64,000 nucleotides of DNA, taken from the NCBI RefSeq assembly GCF_007004735.1, contig NZ_SSNL01000005.1:372001-436000 (forward strand), given 5' to 3'. The position numbers and the translations under genes are program-made. The DNA comes from Salinigranum halophilum (GTDB lineage Archaea > Halobacteriota > Halobacteria > Halobacteriales > Haloferacaceae). The notes under the pieces are model-generated. The model had not been told where the DNA came from. It was given only the letters and a program-made list of their open reading frames with translations, and did no database searches. This document shows, piece by piece, positions 26,027 through 35,143 of the stretch; position 1 is the stretch's first letter; each line of letters starts with the position of its first letter.

Positions 26027-27253
26027 ATGTATCCGGAGGACGTGGAGTACGAGCCGGTCAGCGTGAAGGCGGTACTCGCGGAGATGAAAGACACCGCCGA
26101 ACTGCTCATCGACCTCTCGTACTCCGCGGTCCTCCTCGGGAGTGACGAGATCGCGCGCGAGGTGTTGGCGCTCGAAGAGCGGATGGACATCCTCCAGTTG
26201 CAGGCGCGCATGAGCCTGCTGATGGCCGCCCGGAGCCCCGAGGACGCCGAGGAACTCGCGCCCGTGTTGGGCGTGGTCGGTGCCGCGGAGAAGATATCGA
26301 ACGCGGCGGGTGACATCGCGAAGGTGGTCCTCGAGGACATGGGGCTGCCGGACGCGATTCGCTCGGCGCTCCCGGAGGCGACGGAGATTCTCGTCCGGGT
26401 CCCCGTCGCCGTGGACTCGCCGTACCACGGCCACTCGCTCGGAACGCTCAATATGGAGACCGAGACGGGAGTGCGAGTCATCGCCATCCGCCGCGAGCAG
26501 GCGACGGGGAAACGGCGGTGGATCACGAACCCGGACCACGAGAGCGTGCTCCAGTCGGGCGACATCCTCCTCCTGCGCGGTCCCGAGACGGGGCTGAAAG
26601 AGGTGTACGAGCGAGCCAGCGGCACCGCCTACGAACCCATCGCCCCGGCGGAGCCGCCCATCGACGACCTCGAACGGGCCGTCGACTCCATCGTGCTGAT
26701 GAAGAACATGAGCGAACTCGCCGTCGACCTCGCCTACGGGGCCGTCCTCTTCGACAGCGAGGGCGTCGCCGAGGAGGTGGCCGAACTCGAAGCGGAGGTC
26801 GACGCGCTCAAATCGCGGTTCGAGGCGTGGACGCTCCGGGCGGCCGCTCGTGTCGAAGACCCCATCGCGCTCCGCGGACTGATGCATCTCGCCGTCTCGA
26901 CGGAGGTCATCTCGGACGCGGCGCTGGAGATCAGCGAGGGCGTTCTCCACGGCCTCGCGGCCCACCCGGTCGTCGCGGCCGCGGTCAAAGAGTCCGACGA
27001 GGTCATCGTCCGCCTGACCGTCTCGCCCGGCAGTGACCTCGCGGGGACGACCATCGGCGACCAGATGATTCAGACGGAGACCGGGATGCGCATCATCGCG
27101 GTCAGGCGGGGCGGCGAGGGGAGCGACTGGGTCGTCCAGCCCGGGCCGACGACGGCACTGCGCGCCGGGGACGTCATCGTCGCGAAGGGGACCCGCGCGG
27201 GGACCGCCCGCCTGGGGGAGCTAGCGGGCGACCAGCCGGACGTCGGCGAGTGA
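26027..27253 (+). CDS. Tandem PhoU-TrkA_C protein (potassium channel/transport-associated)
   Basis: This 408-residue soluble protein is an internal duplication. A PhoU-like helical domain (about 1-115, VSVKAVLAEMKDTAELLIDLSYSAVLLG) is followed by a TrkA_C/RCK_C domain (about 120-195, with the SLGTLNMETETGVRVIAIRR pattern). The same pair then repeats (PhoU about 215-325, TrkA_C about 330-400, TTIGDQMIQTETGMRIIAVRR). There is no transmembrane segment and no RCK N-domain. Related haloarchaeal proteins are annotated as potassium channel family, but here they can only act as a regulatory subunit. Ligand unknown. Confidence 0.82.
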   Translation: MYPEDVEYEPVSVKAVLAEMKDTAELLIDLSYSAVLLGSDEIAREVLALEERMDILQLQARMSLLMAARSPEDAEELAPVLGVVGAAEKISNAAGDIAKVVLEDMGLPDAIRSALPEATEILVRVPVAVDSPYHGHSLGTLNMETETGVRVIAIRREQATGKRRWITNPDHESVLQSGDILLLRGPETGLKEVYERASGTAYEPIAPAEPPIDDLERAVDSIVLMKNMSELAVDLAYGAVLFDSEGVAEEVAELEAEVDALKSRFEAWTLRAAARVEDPIALRGLMHLAVSTEVISDAALEISEGVLHGLAAHPVVAAAVKESDEVIVRLTVSPGSDLAGTTIGDQMIQTETGMRIIAVRRGGEGSDWVVQPGPTTALRAGDVIVAKGTRAGTARLGELAGDQPDVGE

Positions 27254-27335
27254 CGGGGAGGAGCTGTTGAACGGCTGCCACGTGTGGCGGTTTGTGAGGA
27301 CACACGCTTATGCGCGTCCTTCCCTTCCCCCTGGT

Positions 27336-27998
27336 ATGAGTATCGTCGCGGAGTTCACTATCGAAGCCGAGCAGTTCCTGTTAGGGCGAGTGCTCCGCGC
27401 AGGCGGAGGGATGAACATCGAAATCGAACGGGTCGTCCCCGCGTCGAAGCAGGTCATGCCGTACGTGTGGGTGAGCGGCGGGGACAGGACGGCGTTCGAG
27501 GAGGCCGTCAGGGCGACGGACGAGGTGCGCGAACTGCTCCACCTCGACACCATCGGCGAGCGCTCGCTCTACCGGATCGACTGGGACGAGACCGTCGAGA
27601 GCCTCATCTACGGGATGGTCGAGACGAACGCGACCATCCTCGAAGCCCACGGGCGGGACAACTGGCTGTTCCGCATCCGGTTCAACGACCACGAGTCGCT
27701 GTCGGCGTTCAGCGAATACTGTCAGATACACGATATCCGACTCAACGTGCGTCGCGTGCACAACCTCACGGCCGACGAGGTCGACGACGACCCCTTCGAC
27801 CTCACCGACGAACAGCGCGAGGCAATCGAACTCGCCCTGCAGAAGGGGTACTTCGAGGTCCCCCGCCAGGCGACACTGTCGGACCTCGCGGTCGACCTCG
27901 ACGTCTCCCAGCAGGCGATTTCGGAGCGACTGCGGCGGGGCACACAGAAGGTGATGGACGTCATCGTCGACGACACGTTCCGGGCGTCAGAACGGTAG
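27336..27998 (+). CDS. Bacterio-opsin activator-like HTH transcriptional regulator
   Basis: This 220-residue regulator has an N-terminal BAT/GAF-type sensor part (IEAEQFLLGRVLRAGGGMNI...RFNDHESLSAFSEYC). The C-terminal HTH_10 domain (about 155-215) reads LTDEQREAIELALQKGYFEV, then the recognition helix VSQQAISERLRRG. It is far smaller than the true Bat at 58279-60309 and lacks PAS/LOV. Such one-sensor regulators are numerous in haloarchaea. Targets cannot be inferred; it lies just after the PhoU/TrkA_C gene on the same strand. Confidence 0.85.
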   Translation: MSIVAEFTIEAEQFLLGRVLRAGGGMNIEIERVVPASKQVMPYVWVSGGDRTAFEEAVRATDEVRELLHLDTIGERSLYRIDWDETVESLIYGMVETNATILEAHGRDNWLFRIRFNDHESLSAFSEYCQIHDIRLNVRRVHNLTADEVDDDPFDLTDEQREAIELALQKGYFEVPRQATLSDLAVDLDVSQQAISERLRRGTQKVMDVIVDDTFRASER

Positions 27999-28072
27999 GG
28001 CTGGACGAGCGCGTATGAGTGGCTTGAATTAACAAGCCGAAGGGCCTTGCGGGCGGAGACGCCTCAGAAGGT

Positions 28073-28396
28073 ATGGCGCGAACCGGCGGACACAGCGGAG
28101 ACGACCGACTCCTCAGCGAGTTGGTCTCCTCTCCACAGCGGCGGGAAGTGGTGTGGTACCTCACAGGCAACGGTGGCTCGGCGAGGTTCGACGACATCGT
28201 CGACGTCATCGCCAGCGACGCGGACCGGACGATGACCGCCGTTCGACTGCACCACGTCCACCTCCCGAAGCTCCGGACCGCCGGGGCTATCGAGTGGGAC
28301 GACGAGCGAGGCGAGGTCCGGCTGACACCGCGAGCGCACGCGGCGGTCGACGACGTGTCACGGAGCGGTCTGCTCGGTCAGCGCGCGGGCGACTAG
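28073..28396 (+). CDS. DUF7344 winged-helix protein
   Basis: This 107-residue probable DNA-binding protein has the opening LLSELVSSPQRREVVWYLTG, the recognition-helix stretch DADRTMTAVRLHHVHLPKL and the wing AIEWDDERGEVRLTP. This is the compact winged-helix of haloarchaeal DUF7344 proteins. It has no sensor domain. It is convergent with the membrane protein at 28411. Possibly a local regulator of the transporter region. Confidence 0.78.
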   Translation: MARTGGHSGDDRLLSELVSSPQRREVVWYLTGNGGSARFDDIVDVIASDADRTMTAVRLHHVHLPKLRTAGAIEWDDERGEVRLTPRAHAAVDDVSRSGLLGQRAGD

Positions 28397-28410
28397 CCCG
28401 TCGAGCGTCC

Positions 28411-28707
28411 TCAGACTCGGAGTTCTCGCGCGAGGCGATACGCGGAGACGACGGTGAGCAACGCGGTCACGAACAGCGCCGTCGCCGACGCGAGGACGAA
28501 CGCGAGGAGGAGGAACCACCCTTCGGCACCGAGGATCGGATACTGTCGCGTCCCGGCGAACGGCCCGAGCAGTTCGAGGACGCGAAACAGGTAGACCACG
28601 ACGGCCAGCGCGACGCCGGTGGCCACACCCAGTTTCGCGTTCCGCGGGACGTTCAACGCCTGGACGAGACCGCCCGACGAGGGACGACCGGGAATCTCGT
28701 CTGTCAC
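28411..28707 (-). CDS. DUF7536 family small membrane protein
   Basis: This 98-residue protein has two helices (LGVATGVALAVVVYLFRVLELL and WFLLLAFVLASATALFVTALLTVVSAYRLA). The N-terminal TDEIPGRPSSGGLVQALNVPRNAK block is conserved in haloarchaea as I recall for DUF7536. It starts at GTG 28707. It lies downstream of the MFS gene on the same strand, with a gap of 66 bases, and may be co-transcribed. Function unknown. Confidence 0.7.
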   Translation of the reverse strand: MTDEIPGRPSSGGLVQALNVPRNAKLGVATGVALAVVVYLFRVLELLGPFAGTRQYPILGAEGWFLLLAFVLASATALFVTALLTVVSAYRLARELRV

Positions 28708-28773
28708 GTGTCGGAGGGAGGACGCGGGCGGTAAAGCCGCGTCGATTCTCCGTGTCCCGTGTCTCCGCCTCAC

Positions 28774-30066
28774 TCAGGCGTACGCCTCGAACTCCTCGCC
28801 CGCGAGGAGGAAGTAGCCCGTCCCGAGGAGTCCGACGGCAGTGGCGACGCCGAAGGCGACCGCCGGCGACCCCCCGTAGAGCCACCCACCGACGGCCGCG
28901 CTCGGAATCGTAATCGCGTTGCGGACGAGGTAGTACGAGCCGACGACTCTCCCGCCGGTGTTGGCTTCCGCAGGCCCGACGATGAGCGCTTTGTGCGCCG
29001 GCAGACCCGCGAATCTGAGCCCCGAGAGCGCGAAGAGGAGCGCGACGACGAGCGGGTCGGCGGGGGCGGCGATGAGAAGCACGGGGAACACCGCGTAGAC
29101 GGAGAAGCCGAGGGCGACGACCGGTTTCAGCCCCACGCGCTCGGCGAGTTTCGCCACCGGAACCATCGTCACGAGCGCGATGGCCATCTCCACGGCGAGC
29201 AGCACACCGAAGAACGCATCGGGCGAGAGGCGCCCGACGACGGGAAGCGTCACGGAGACGGCGAGGAACTCGGTGACGACGATGACGAAGAAGACGTACA
29301 CCATCCCGTTGGCGAAGCGGACGAGAGTGTCGCCGACGAGGAGCGGTCGGAGTGGGGCCGGGAGCGACCGGAGGTCGGCGACGACGCTTTCGAGCCCCGC
29401 CAGGGACTGCCCGAACGAGTCCGCGGAGGCGTCGTAGAGGACGTGCTGGGCGAGCGTCCCGACGGCACCGAAGACTGCGGCGACGAGCAGGACGTAGCGG
29501 AAGCCGACGTCGAAGGCGAACCGTGCGAGAATGGCGGCTGCGAGGAGCGGGCCGAGGAGGAACGCCAGTCGGCGGACGGTCTCCGTCGAGGCGAAGCCGG
29601 TCGCCAGCTTCCCGGGTTCGACGCTCTGTTTGACCACGGCGAACGTGGCACCGAGGCCGAACGACTTCCACGCCTGTGAGAGTACCAGCCCGACGAAGAC
29701 GACGACGACGCCGGCCGAGGTCGGTCCGAGTGGAACGTCGGCGAGTGGGCCCGCAGCGTACCAGACGACGAAGCCGAGCGTGGAGGCGAGCCCGAACGCC
29801 GTGAGCGCTGCGCGGGAGCCGATGCGGTCGGAGACGGCACCGCCGGGGTACGGGTAGACGGCGCTGATGAGGTTCCCGAAGCTCCCGTAGAGACCGATGG
29901 CGAGGCTCCCAGCGCCGAGGACGCTCAGATAGCGCGGCATGTACCGGCCGGTCATCTGGAAGCCGAGGCTGAACGCGAACATCGCCACGGAGAGGACGAG
30001 CACGTCGCCGTCGAGGGCGAGGAACTGTCGGAGCGTGCCACGGACGCCGGTCTCCGCGTCGGCCAT
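28774..30066 (-). CDS. MFS transporter
   Basis: This 430-residue carrier has 12 predicted helices in two halves. The loop motif after helix 2 is GGAVSDRIGSR (the MFS signature between TM2 and TM3); the second-half counterpart is AKLAERVGLKPVV. The first helix begins at DGDVLVLSVAMFAFSLGF. Substrate cannot be named; the general pattern resembles haloarchaeal proton- or sodium-coupled drug/metabolite exporters. The start at 30066 (MADAETGVRGTL) is well placed before helix 1. Confidence 0.88.
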   Translation of the reverse strand: MADAETGVRGTLRQFLALDGDVLVLSVAMFAFSLGFQMTGRYMPRYLSVLGAGSLAIGLYGSFGNLISAVYPYPGGAVSDRIGSRAALTAFGLASTLGFVVWYAAGPLADVPLGPTSAGVVVVFVGLVLSQAWKSFGLGATFAVVKQSVEPGKLATGFASTETVRRLAFLLGPLLAAAILARFAFDVGFRYVLLVAAVFGAVGTLAQHVLYDASADSFGQSLAGLESVVADLRSLPAPLRPLLVGDTLVRFANGMVYVFFVIVVTEFLAVSVTLPVVGRLSPDAFFGVLLAVEMAIALVTMVPVAKLAERVGLKPVVALGFSVYAVFPVLLIAAPADPLVVALLFALSGLRFAGLPAHKALIVGPAEANTGGRVVGSYYLVRNAITIPSAAVGGWLYGGSPAVAFGVATAVGLLGTGYFLLAGEEFEAYA

Positions 30067-30159
30067 AGCTGGCGGTTCCCGTCGCGACGAAAAATAGCTC
30101 CCGATAGGGGAGTGAGATGAGAACAGTTTACAGGGGAGCGCTCGGGAGCCGTGTGACGG

Positions 30160-30792
30160 TCAGAGGTCGACCCACTCCGTCGGCCGGGTCGCGGGAGCCG
30201 ACAGTCGCTGGGCCGCACGGGGGTGCTCGCGGAGGTCGACGAAGGCGTCGAACAGCCGGTCGACGGGCAACGCCGAGAGGTCCCCACGCGGCCCGAGGTA
30301 TCGGTAGTGACCCATACCCCGGACGCTGGCGACGGCGTCGGCCACACGGCGGAGGAACTGCTCGGCGGCGAGGGTGTCGTGGTCGGCAACGACGTCCTCG
30401 AGCGAGGTGACCGCGAGGCGGAGTTCGCCGCCAACGAGCGGTGACGAGGCGTCGAACGAGGTGACGACCGCCGCGACCCGGCGGGCGAGCGACGCGAGCG
30501 GGTCGGCGTCCTCCGGGGACGCGCGGTACTGGACGACGCGAACGTCCGGGTCCGTGGCCGAGACGCCCGAGGGGAGGAGTTCATCGGGTGTCGCGTCCCC
30601 ACCGGTCCGAACGAGGACCCGCTTGCGTTCGAGGTCCGGCGAACCGAACAGCCGCTGTGTCGCGCGGTTCGCGGTTTCCTCGGAGGCGGGTCCCGCGACC
30701 AACAGGTTACACCCGTTTCGTTTGAGTCGCGGGAGGAGTGCCGCCGCCGACGGACCGTGTTCTCCCCCCACGGCGCGGCGGTCTCCCGACAT
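30160..30792 (-). CDS. DUF7504 family protein (RecA/KaiC-like, second member)
   Basis: This 210-residue paralogue of the 13948-14628 protein has the central RecA-like strand LKRNGCNLLVAGPASEETANRATQRL, again without a Walker A lysine. The C-terminal half has LVGGELRLAVTSLEDVVADH. Its promoter region is AT-rich with TTTTATCTC at about 30816-30824 on the minus strand. Haloarchaea carry several such proteins of unknown function, often near regulators. Family call is moderate. Confidence 0.7.
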   Translation of the reverse strand: MSGDRRAVGGEHGPSAAALLPRLKRNGCNLLVAGPASEETANRATQRLFGSPDLERKRVLVRTGGDATPDELLPSGVSATDPDVRVVQYRASPEDADPLASLARRVAAVVTSFDASSPLVGGELRLAVTSLEDVVADHDTLAAEQFLRRVADAVASVRGMGHYRYLGPRGDLSALPVDRLFDAFVDLREHPRAAQRLSAPATRPTEWVDL

Positions 30793-30946
30793 ATATTACA
30801 TTAAGTAGCTTACAGAGATAAAACTTGTTACGAGTTTCATATAACCTCATTGTATTTGAAATGAACCGTCCGGAGCCCGAGACCGCCGGGCGGTACCGTC
30901 ACGGTGGACCGAACCGGTAAAGGGGAGGCCGAACCAGTGTCGAACA

Positions 30947-31903
30947 ATGACAACACTGGGAACGGCGACTGCGGCCCCCGGGGAGGTGGCGACGGGACGG
31001 CTCGACGTCGGTGAGACGCGAGACGGAAGCACGGTCGGTCTGCCGGTCGCCGTCGTCAACGGCTCCGCCGACGGGGACACGCTGTACGTGCAGGCGGTCA
31101 GCGACGGCGACGAGCTCAACGGCGTCGGCGTCATCAGTCGCGTCGTCCCGCAGTTAGCCCCCGAGGAACTCTCCGGGACGGTCCTCTTCGTCGGCATCGT
31201 CAACTACCACGCCTACCAGGTCGGCGAGCATCGCAACCCTATCGACGACCGGAAGCTGAACCGAACCTACCCGGGTGACCGGAACGGGACGTCGTCGGAG
31301 CGAATCAGTCACGCGACGTTCCAGGCGGCGCGGGAGGCGGACCTCATCCTCGACCTCCACCAGGGGTCGACGAGCCGGATGATCGACGAGACCCGAGTCC
31401 GCTGTGGCTCTCGTCACCGCCTCCACCGCGAGTGTCTCCGCCTCGCGAAGACGTTCGACTGCGGCTACATCCTCGACCAGAAGGGCCCCGACGGCCAACT
31501 CGCCCGCGCCGGTCCCGACGAGGGGATTCCGACCATCGACCCGGAACTCGGCGGGAGTGTCGGCTGGGACGAGACGAGTATCCGGCGCGGCGTCGACGGC
31601 GTCTTCAACGTGCTCAGAGGCTACGGCTTCCTCGAGGGGAGCGTCGACCCCGGACGGCAGGTCCGCGCGAAGGGGTTCGACCAGTACGGGTCGCCTAACG
31701 GTGGCCTCGTCCACTTCGAGAAAGACCTCGGGGACGAGGTCTCGGTCGGCGACACTCTGTTCGAGATCACCGACCCGTTCGGGACCGTGAAGGCACGCGT
31801 CACCGCCGACAGTTCGGGGGTCTTCTGGCGGACGCGACGCCTTCCCCAGGTCGCGACCGGCGAGTACGTCTGTTCGGTGGGAACGGACATCGACTCCTAC
31901 TGA
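30947..31903 (+). CDS. Succinylglutamate desuccinylase/aspartoacylase-like protein
   Basis: This 318-residue member of the AstE/AspA (M14-like) family has the fold order DTLYVQAVSDGDELNGVGV, then NRTYPGD, then LILDLHQGST and a C-terminal beta domain (VSVGDTLFEITDPFG) resembling biotinyl-lipoyl folds. The usual first zinc ligand His (HGDE) is Asp53 here, while Glu56 and His138 (DLHQG) remain. It may bind metal differently or hydrolyse another N-acyl or amide substrate. It is monocistronic, with AT-rich upstream sequence. Confidence 0.85.
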   Translation: MTTLGTATAAPGEVATGRLDVGETRDGSTVGLPVAVVNGSADGDTLYVQAVSDGDELNGVGVISRVVPQLAPEELSGTVLFVGIVNYHAYQVGEHRNPIDDRKLNRTYPGDRNGTSSERISHATFQAAREADLILDLHQGSTSRMIDETRVRCGSRHRLHRECLRLAKTFDCGYILDQKGPDGQLARAGPDEGIPTIDPELGGSVGWDETSIRRGVDGVFNVLRGYGFLEGSVDPGRQVRAKGFDQYGSPNGGLVHFEKDLGDEVSVGDTLFEITDPFGTVKARVTADSSGVFWRTRRLPQVATGEYVCSVGTDIDSY

Positions 31904-32053
31904 CCCACCGCTTTCGAGGGACGGCACGGCCCTGGGGACCGGCCGCGCAGAAAAGCGGGAGCAGAAACGTCCGACTCTGGCTCGGCCGGTCGTCGCCCCC
32001 GACGAAGGGGCAGAGTGGCTACCTTCTTGTGCCGCCTCGCTCGACTGAGAGCC

Positions 32054-33133
32054 ATGCCCGCCTCACTCTCCTGTCCCGCCTGTGGCTCGGAGTTCGAGGA
32101 CCGCTGGCGGTGTACCTGCGGTGCCCCGCTCCGGTTCGCCGACCGGCCGCTCCCCGACGGCCCAGCGCCCGACCCGCACGAACTCGAACGCGACCGCGGC
32201 CTCTGGGCCTTCGAGGACTTCCTCCCCGTGGGTCGTGAGGTGACGCTCGGCGAGGGGTGGACGCCGCTCGTTCGAGCCGACGAGTGGGACGCCTCCTTCA
32301 AACTGGAGTACGTCTTCCCGACGGGGAGCTTCAAGGACCGCGGGGCGGCGACCACGCTCTCCAGAGCGGTCGAACTGGGGGTCGACACCGTCGTCGAGGA
32401 CTCCTCGGGTAACGCGGGCGCGGCCATCGCCACCTACGCCGCCCGCGCCGGCATCGACGCCGAGATTTACGTGCCAGCCGCCGTCAAGCAGTCGAAGCTC
32501 AGGGCCATCGAACGAGCGGGGGCGACACCAGTCCGCGTCGAGGGGAGTAGACAGGACGTCACCGACGCGTGTCTGGCGGCAGTCGAAGCCGGCGACGGGT
32601 GGTACGCGAGCCACGCGTGGAACCCCGCCTTCTTCGCTGGCACGTCCACGGTCGCGTTCGAAGTCGCCGCCCAGCGCGGATGGGAGGCTCCCGACGCGTT
32701 CGTCACACCGCTCGGCCACGGAACGCTCTTTCTCGGGGCGTACCGGGGCTTCCGTGCCCTCTACGAGGCAGGGTGGATAGACGAGCTACCGCGACTGCTC
32801 GGGGCACAGGCCACCGGGTACGCCCCCATCGCCGACACGCTGCACGGTGAGGCCGACGCCGACCCCAACGAGGTGGCCGACGGCATCCAGATTCGCGAGC
32901 CGGTCCAGCGCGGCGACATCCTCCACGCGGTCGAAGCAACCGACGGCGACGTCGTCGCACTGTCCGAGGCGGCGGTCGAGGCCGAACTCGACGCGCTCCA
33001 CGCGCGGGGGTTCTACACCGAGCCGACCTGTGCCGTCGCGCCCGCCGCCCTGCACGAGTTCAGAGCGCGTGGCGTCGTCGACGAGGGTGAAGACGTCGTC
33101 GTCGCGCTCACCGGAAGCGGGCTCAAAAGCTGA
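32054..33133 (+). CDS. Threonine synthase homologue (PLP-dependent)
   Basis: This 359-residue PLP enzyme of the tryptophan-synthase-beta family has an N-terminal zinc ribbon CPACGS...CTCG (about residues 7-22), typical of archaeal threonine synthases. The PLP Lys is K94 in GSFKDRGA, the substrate loop is EDSSGNAGAAIA, and the phosphate-binding loop is TPLGHGTLFLG. It converts O-phosphohomoserine to threonine if orthologous; a paralogous lyase role is possible because haloarchaea carry several copies. The stop overlaps the Nudix gene start by one base (TGATG), so they are translationally coupled. Confidence 0.85.
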   Translation: MPASLSCPACGSEFEDRWRCTCGAPLRFADRPLPDGPAPDPHELERDRGLWAFEDFLPVGREVTLGEGWTPLVRADEWDASFKLEYVFPTGSFKDRGAATTLSRAVELGVDTVVEDSSGNAGAAIATYAARAGIDAEIYVPAAVKQSKLRAIERAGATPVRVEGSRQDVTDACLAAVEAGDGWYASHAWNPAFFAGTSTVAFEVAAQRGWEAPDAFVTPLGHGTLFLGAYRGFRALYEAGWIDELPRLLGAQATGYAPIADTLHGEADADPNEVADGIQIREPVQRGDILHAVEATDGDVVALSEAAVEAELDALHARGFYTEPTCAVAPAALHEFRARGVVDEGEDVVVALTGSGLKS

Positions 33134-33660
33134 TGGTCGCACGCACCCCCTCGTACTGCCCCGACTGCGGGAGCGAACTGGATAGCGTCGAGACCGAAGG
33201 GCGGACCCGCCGGCGCTGTCCCTCGTGTGCCCGAATCGTGTACCGGAACCCCGTGCCAGGGGCGAGTGCGGTGGTCGTCGACGGCGACCGCGTCCTGCTC
33301 GTCGAACGCGACATCGACCCCGGTGCGGGCACGTGGTGCGACCCGGGCGGGCATCTCGAGGTCGACGAGTCCCCTGCCGTCGCGGCGGCGCGCGAACTCG
33401 AAGAGGAGACCGGCGTCGCCGTCGACCCCGACGCGCTCACCCTCGTCGACGCCGTACAGATGGCGCCGTGGGGCGAGAAGTACATCGTCTCGGTGGGGTA
33501 CGCCGTCGAGCGGGAGCACACGACCGGTGCCCTCTCGCCGGGAAGCGACGCGCGAGCGGCACGCTTTGTCCACCGCGAGGACCTGCCGAGGCTGACGTTC
33601 GCCTTCGACGACGTTCCCGCACGCATCGACCGGGCGTTCGCGCTGTTCGACGGCGATTAG
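33133..33660 (+). CDS. Nudix hydrolase with N-terminal zinc ribbon
   Basis: This 175-residue protein has a zinc ribbon (CPDCGSEL...RRCPSCARIVYRNP, residues 9-42) followed by a canonical Nudix box, GHLEVDESPAVAAARELEEE then TGV (about 76-98). The layout resembles NudC/NADH pyrophosphatase-like and other ADP-ribose hydrolases, but the substrate is not defined. The gene is coupled by a one-base overlap to the threonine synthase homologue. At its 3' end it overlaps tiaS (opposite strand) by four bases. Confidence 0.9.
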   Translation: MVARTPSYCPDCGSELDSVETEGRTRRRCPSCARIVYRNPVPGASAVVVDGDRVLLVERDIDPGAGTWCDPGGHLEVDESPAVAAARELEEETGVAVDPDALTLVDAVQMAPWGEKYIVSVGYAVEREHTTGALSPGSDARAARFVHREDLPRLTFAFDDVPARIDRAFALFDGD

Positions 33661-34937
33661 CGCTCGGGATGCACCGGGGCGTCGAACCCCCCGCGGACGA
33701 GGGGTGTGGCGACGTGTCGCCGGGCACACGGCGGCACCTCGTACCAGCCGACGTCGAGGTCGCGGTCGAGAGCCGCCGGGACCTTCTCGCTCCGTGTCCC
33801 GCACGCTCGACAGCGATAGCCTTGTCCTCGCCCCGCACTCTCCATCGACCGCTCGCAGTCGGGGCAGGTCGGCGTGACGAGCGTCGTCCGGACGAGCGAC
33901 CGCACGGCGAACTTCTCCAGCTTCAGTGTCCCGCGTGAGACCTCGCCACAGACGGTGACGCGGTCGCCCGGGCGGAGGGCGCGTACCCGGTCGCGGAAGC
34001 GCTTCGTCGGCTCGAACGCGACGCAGTCGAGACCCGTCTCGGTGTCGTCGTCCGAGTCCGGTCCGAGCCCGACGAAGACGTGACCGCCCCGGCGGGTCTC
34101 GGGTGCGGACGTGACCACGCCCGAGACCCGGGAGGCGCGGCCGTCGCGGAGCTCGTCGAAGCCGTCGTCGTGGAGGTGGGCGTCGGTGCCCTGGTTCGTC
34201 ACGAACGTCGCCCGACGGTCGACCGGTTCGCTCTCGATGCGGGCGGCGGCGGCGCGACAGGTGTCGGGGTCGTCTCCCCTGATGCCGTAGAGGATGGGAC
34301 CGGGGGCGTTCGGGACGCAGACGGGCTCACCCTCCACTCGGTCGACGGTGTCCCACACCGTCGGATAGCCCCAGTCGGCGGCGGCGAAGACGGAGTCGAC
34401 GTCGACCGCCCGCGGCGTGCCGCAACGCTCGAATTCGCGGTAGGAGATGTGCTCGTAGGTCCACTCGTCGAAGCCGACCCACGCGCCGACGGCGGCGAGC
34501 GCGCCGATACGCCCGCGACCCCCGTCCCACCCCCGGTGCTGGTAGCCGTACTCGTCGACGAGCGTGAGCGCCGACTCGAGCGAGAGTCGCTCGCGGACGG
34601 CGTCGCGAGCGAACCGGGCGACGGGGGCCGGAACGGCGTCGGGGTCGCCCGCGGCGACGACGACGCCGGGACTGGTCCGGTCGTCTTCGAACTCGCTCCA
34701 GCGCTCGACGGCGCGGCAGGCGCGGTCGAACGCTGCCTCGGGCGGGCAGGAGGTGTGGAGCGCGACGGCCGCGTTGCCGCGGGTCTTGTGCTCGATGGCG
34801 GGGTCGAGGCGAACGAGCAGCCGTCGCTCGACGTCGTCTCCGGCGTCGCGAAGCGTCTCCGCGAGACGGGTCGCCAGATAGGTGCTGCACATCCCACGCT
34901 CGCGTGAGTCGGTGTCGTCGAGCGCGATGACGGTCAT
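33657..34937 (-). CDS. tiaS: tRNA(Ile2) 2-agmatinylcytidine synthetase TiaS
   Basis: This 426-residue archaeal enzyme attaches agmatine to C34 of the tRNA-Ile CAU anticodon so that it reads AUA. The N-terminus MTVIALDDTDSRERGMCSTY has the acidic DDTD motif; EHKTRGNAAVALHT is the second conserved block. An OB-fold (SRVSGVVTSAPETRRGGHVF) and a zinc ribbon at the C-terminus (CPDCERS...CRACG) bind the tRNA. Length and motif order match the family. The divergent gene at 35144 is a HTH regulator. Confidence 0.95.
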   Translation of the reverse strand: MTVIALDDTDSRERGMCSTYLATRLAETLRDAGDDVERRLLVRLDPAIEHKTRGNAAVALHTSCPPEAAFDRACRAVERWSEFEDDRTSPGVVVAAGDPDAVPAPVARFARDAVRERLSLESALTLVDEYGYQHRGWDGGRGRIGALAAVGAWVGFDEWTYEHISYREFERCGTPRAVDVDSVFAAADWGYPTVWDTVDRVEGEPVCVPNAPGPILYGIRGDDPDTCRAAAARIESEPVDRRATFVTNQGTDAHLHDDGFDELRDGRASRVSGVVTSAPETRRGGHVFVGLGPDSDDDTETGLDCVAFEPTKRFRDRVRALRPGDRVTVCGEVSRGTLKLEKFAVRSLVRTTLVTPTCPDCERSMESAGRGQGYRCRACGTRSEKVPAALDRDLDVGWYEVPPCARRHVATPLVRGGFDAPVHPER

Positions 34938-35113
34938 TGCGCGGCGTTACACGCCGAGGGGCTAACCGGTTTCGTCCCGAGCCTCGCTGTCGTGTGGACC
35001 GCGGCGAGGCGCTGGCGGACGGAGCGCCGGAGATGCGACGTCATCCTATATAACCGTGTCGGGGGCGGGCGGGCAAAACCACCGGACACCGCTCACGGCC
35101 GGGTGGGAAACAC

Positions 35114-35119
35114 ATATAT
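35114..35119 (+). promoter_or_regulatory. Box A for the HTH regulator at 35144
   Basis: ACATATATC places an ATATAT box about 27 bases before the ATG at 35144, consistent with a leaderless promoter. A second TATA-like run (CCTATATAACC, 35044-35054) lies further upstream and could serve the minus strand. Confidence 0.5.
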
Positions 35120-35143
35120 CTGAGGAGCAGCCTAGTAATCCCC

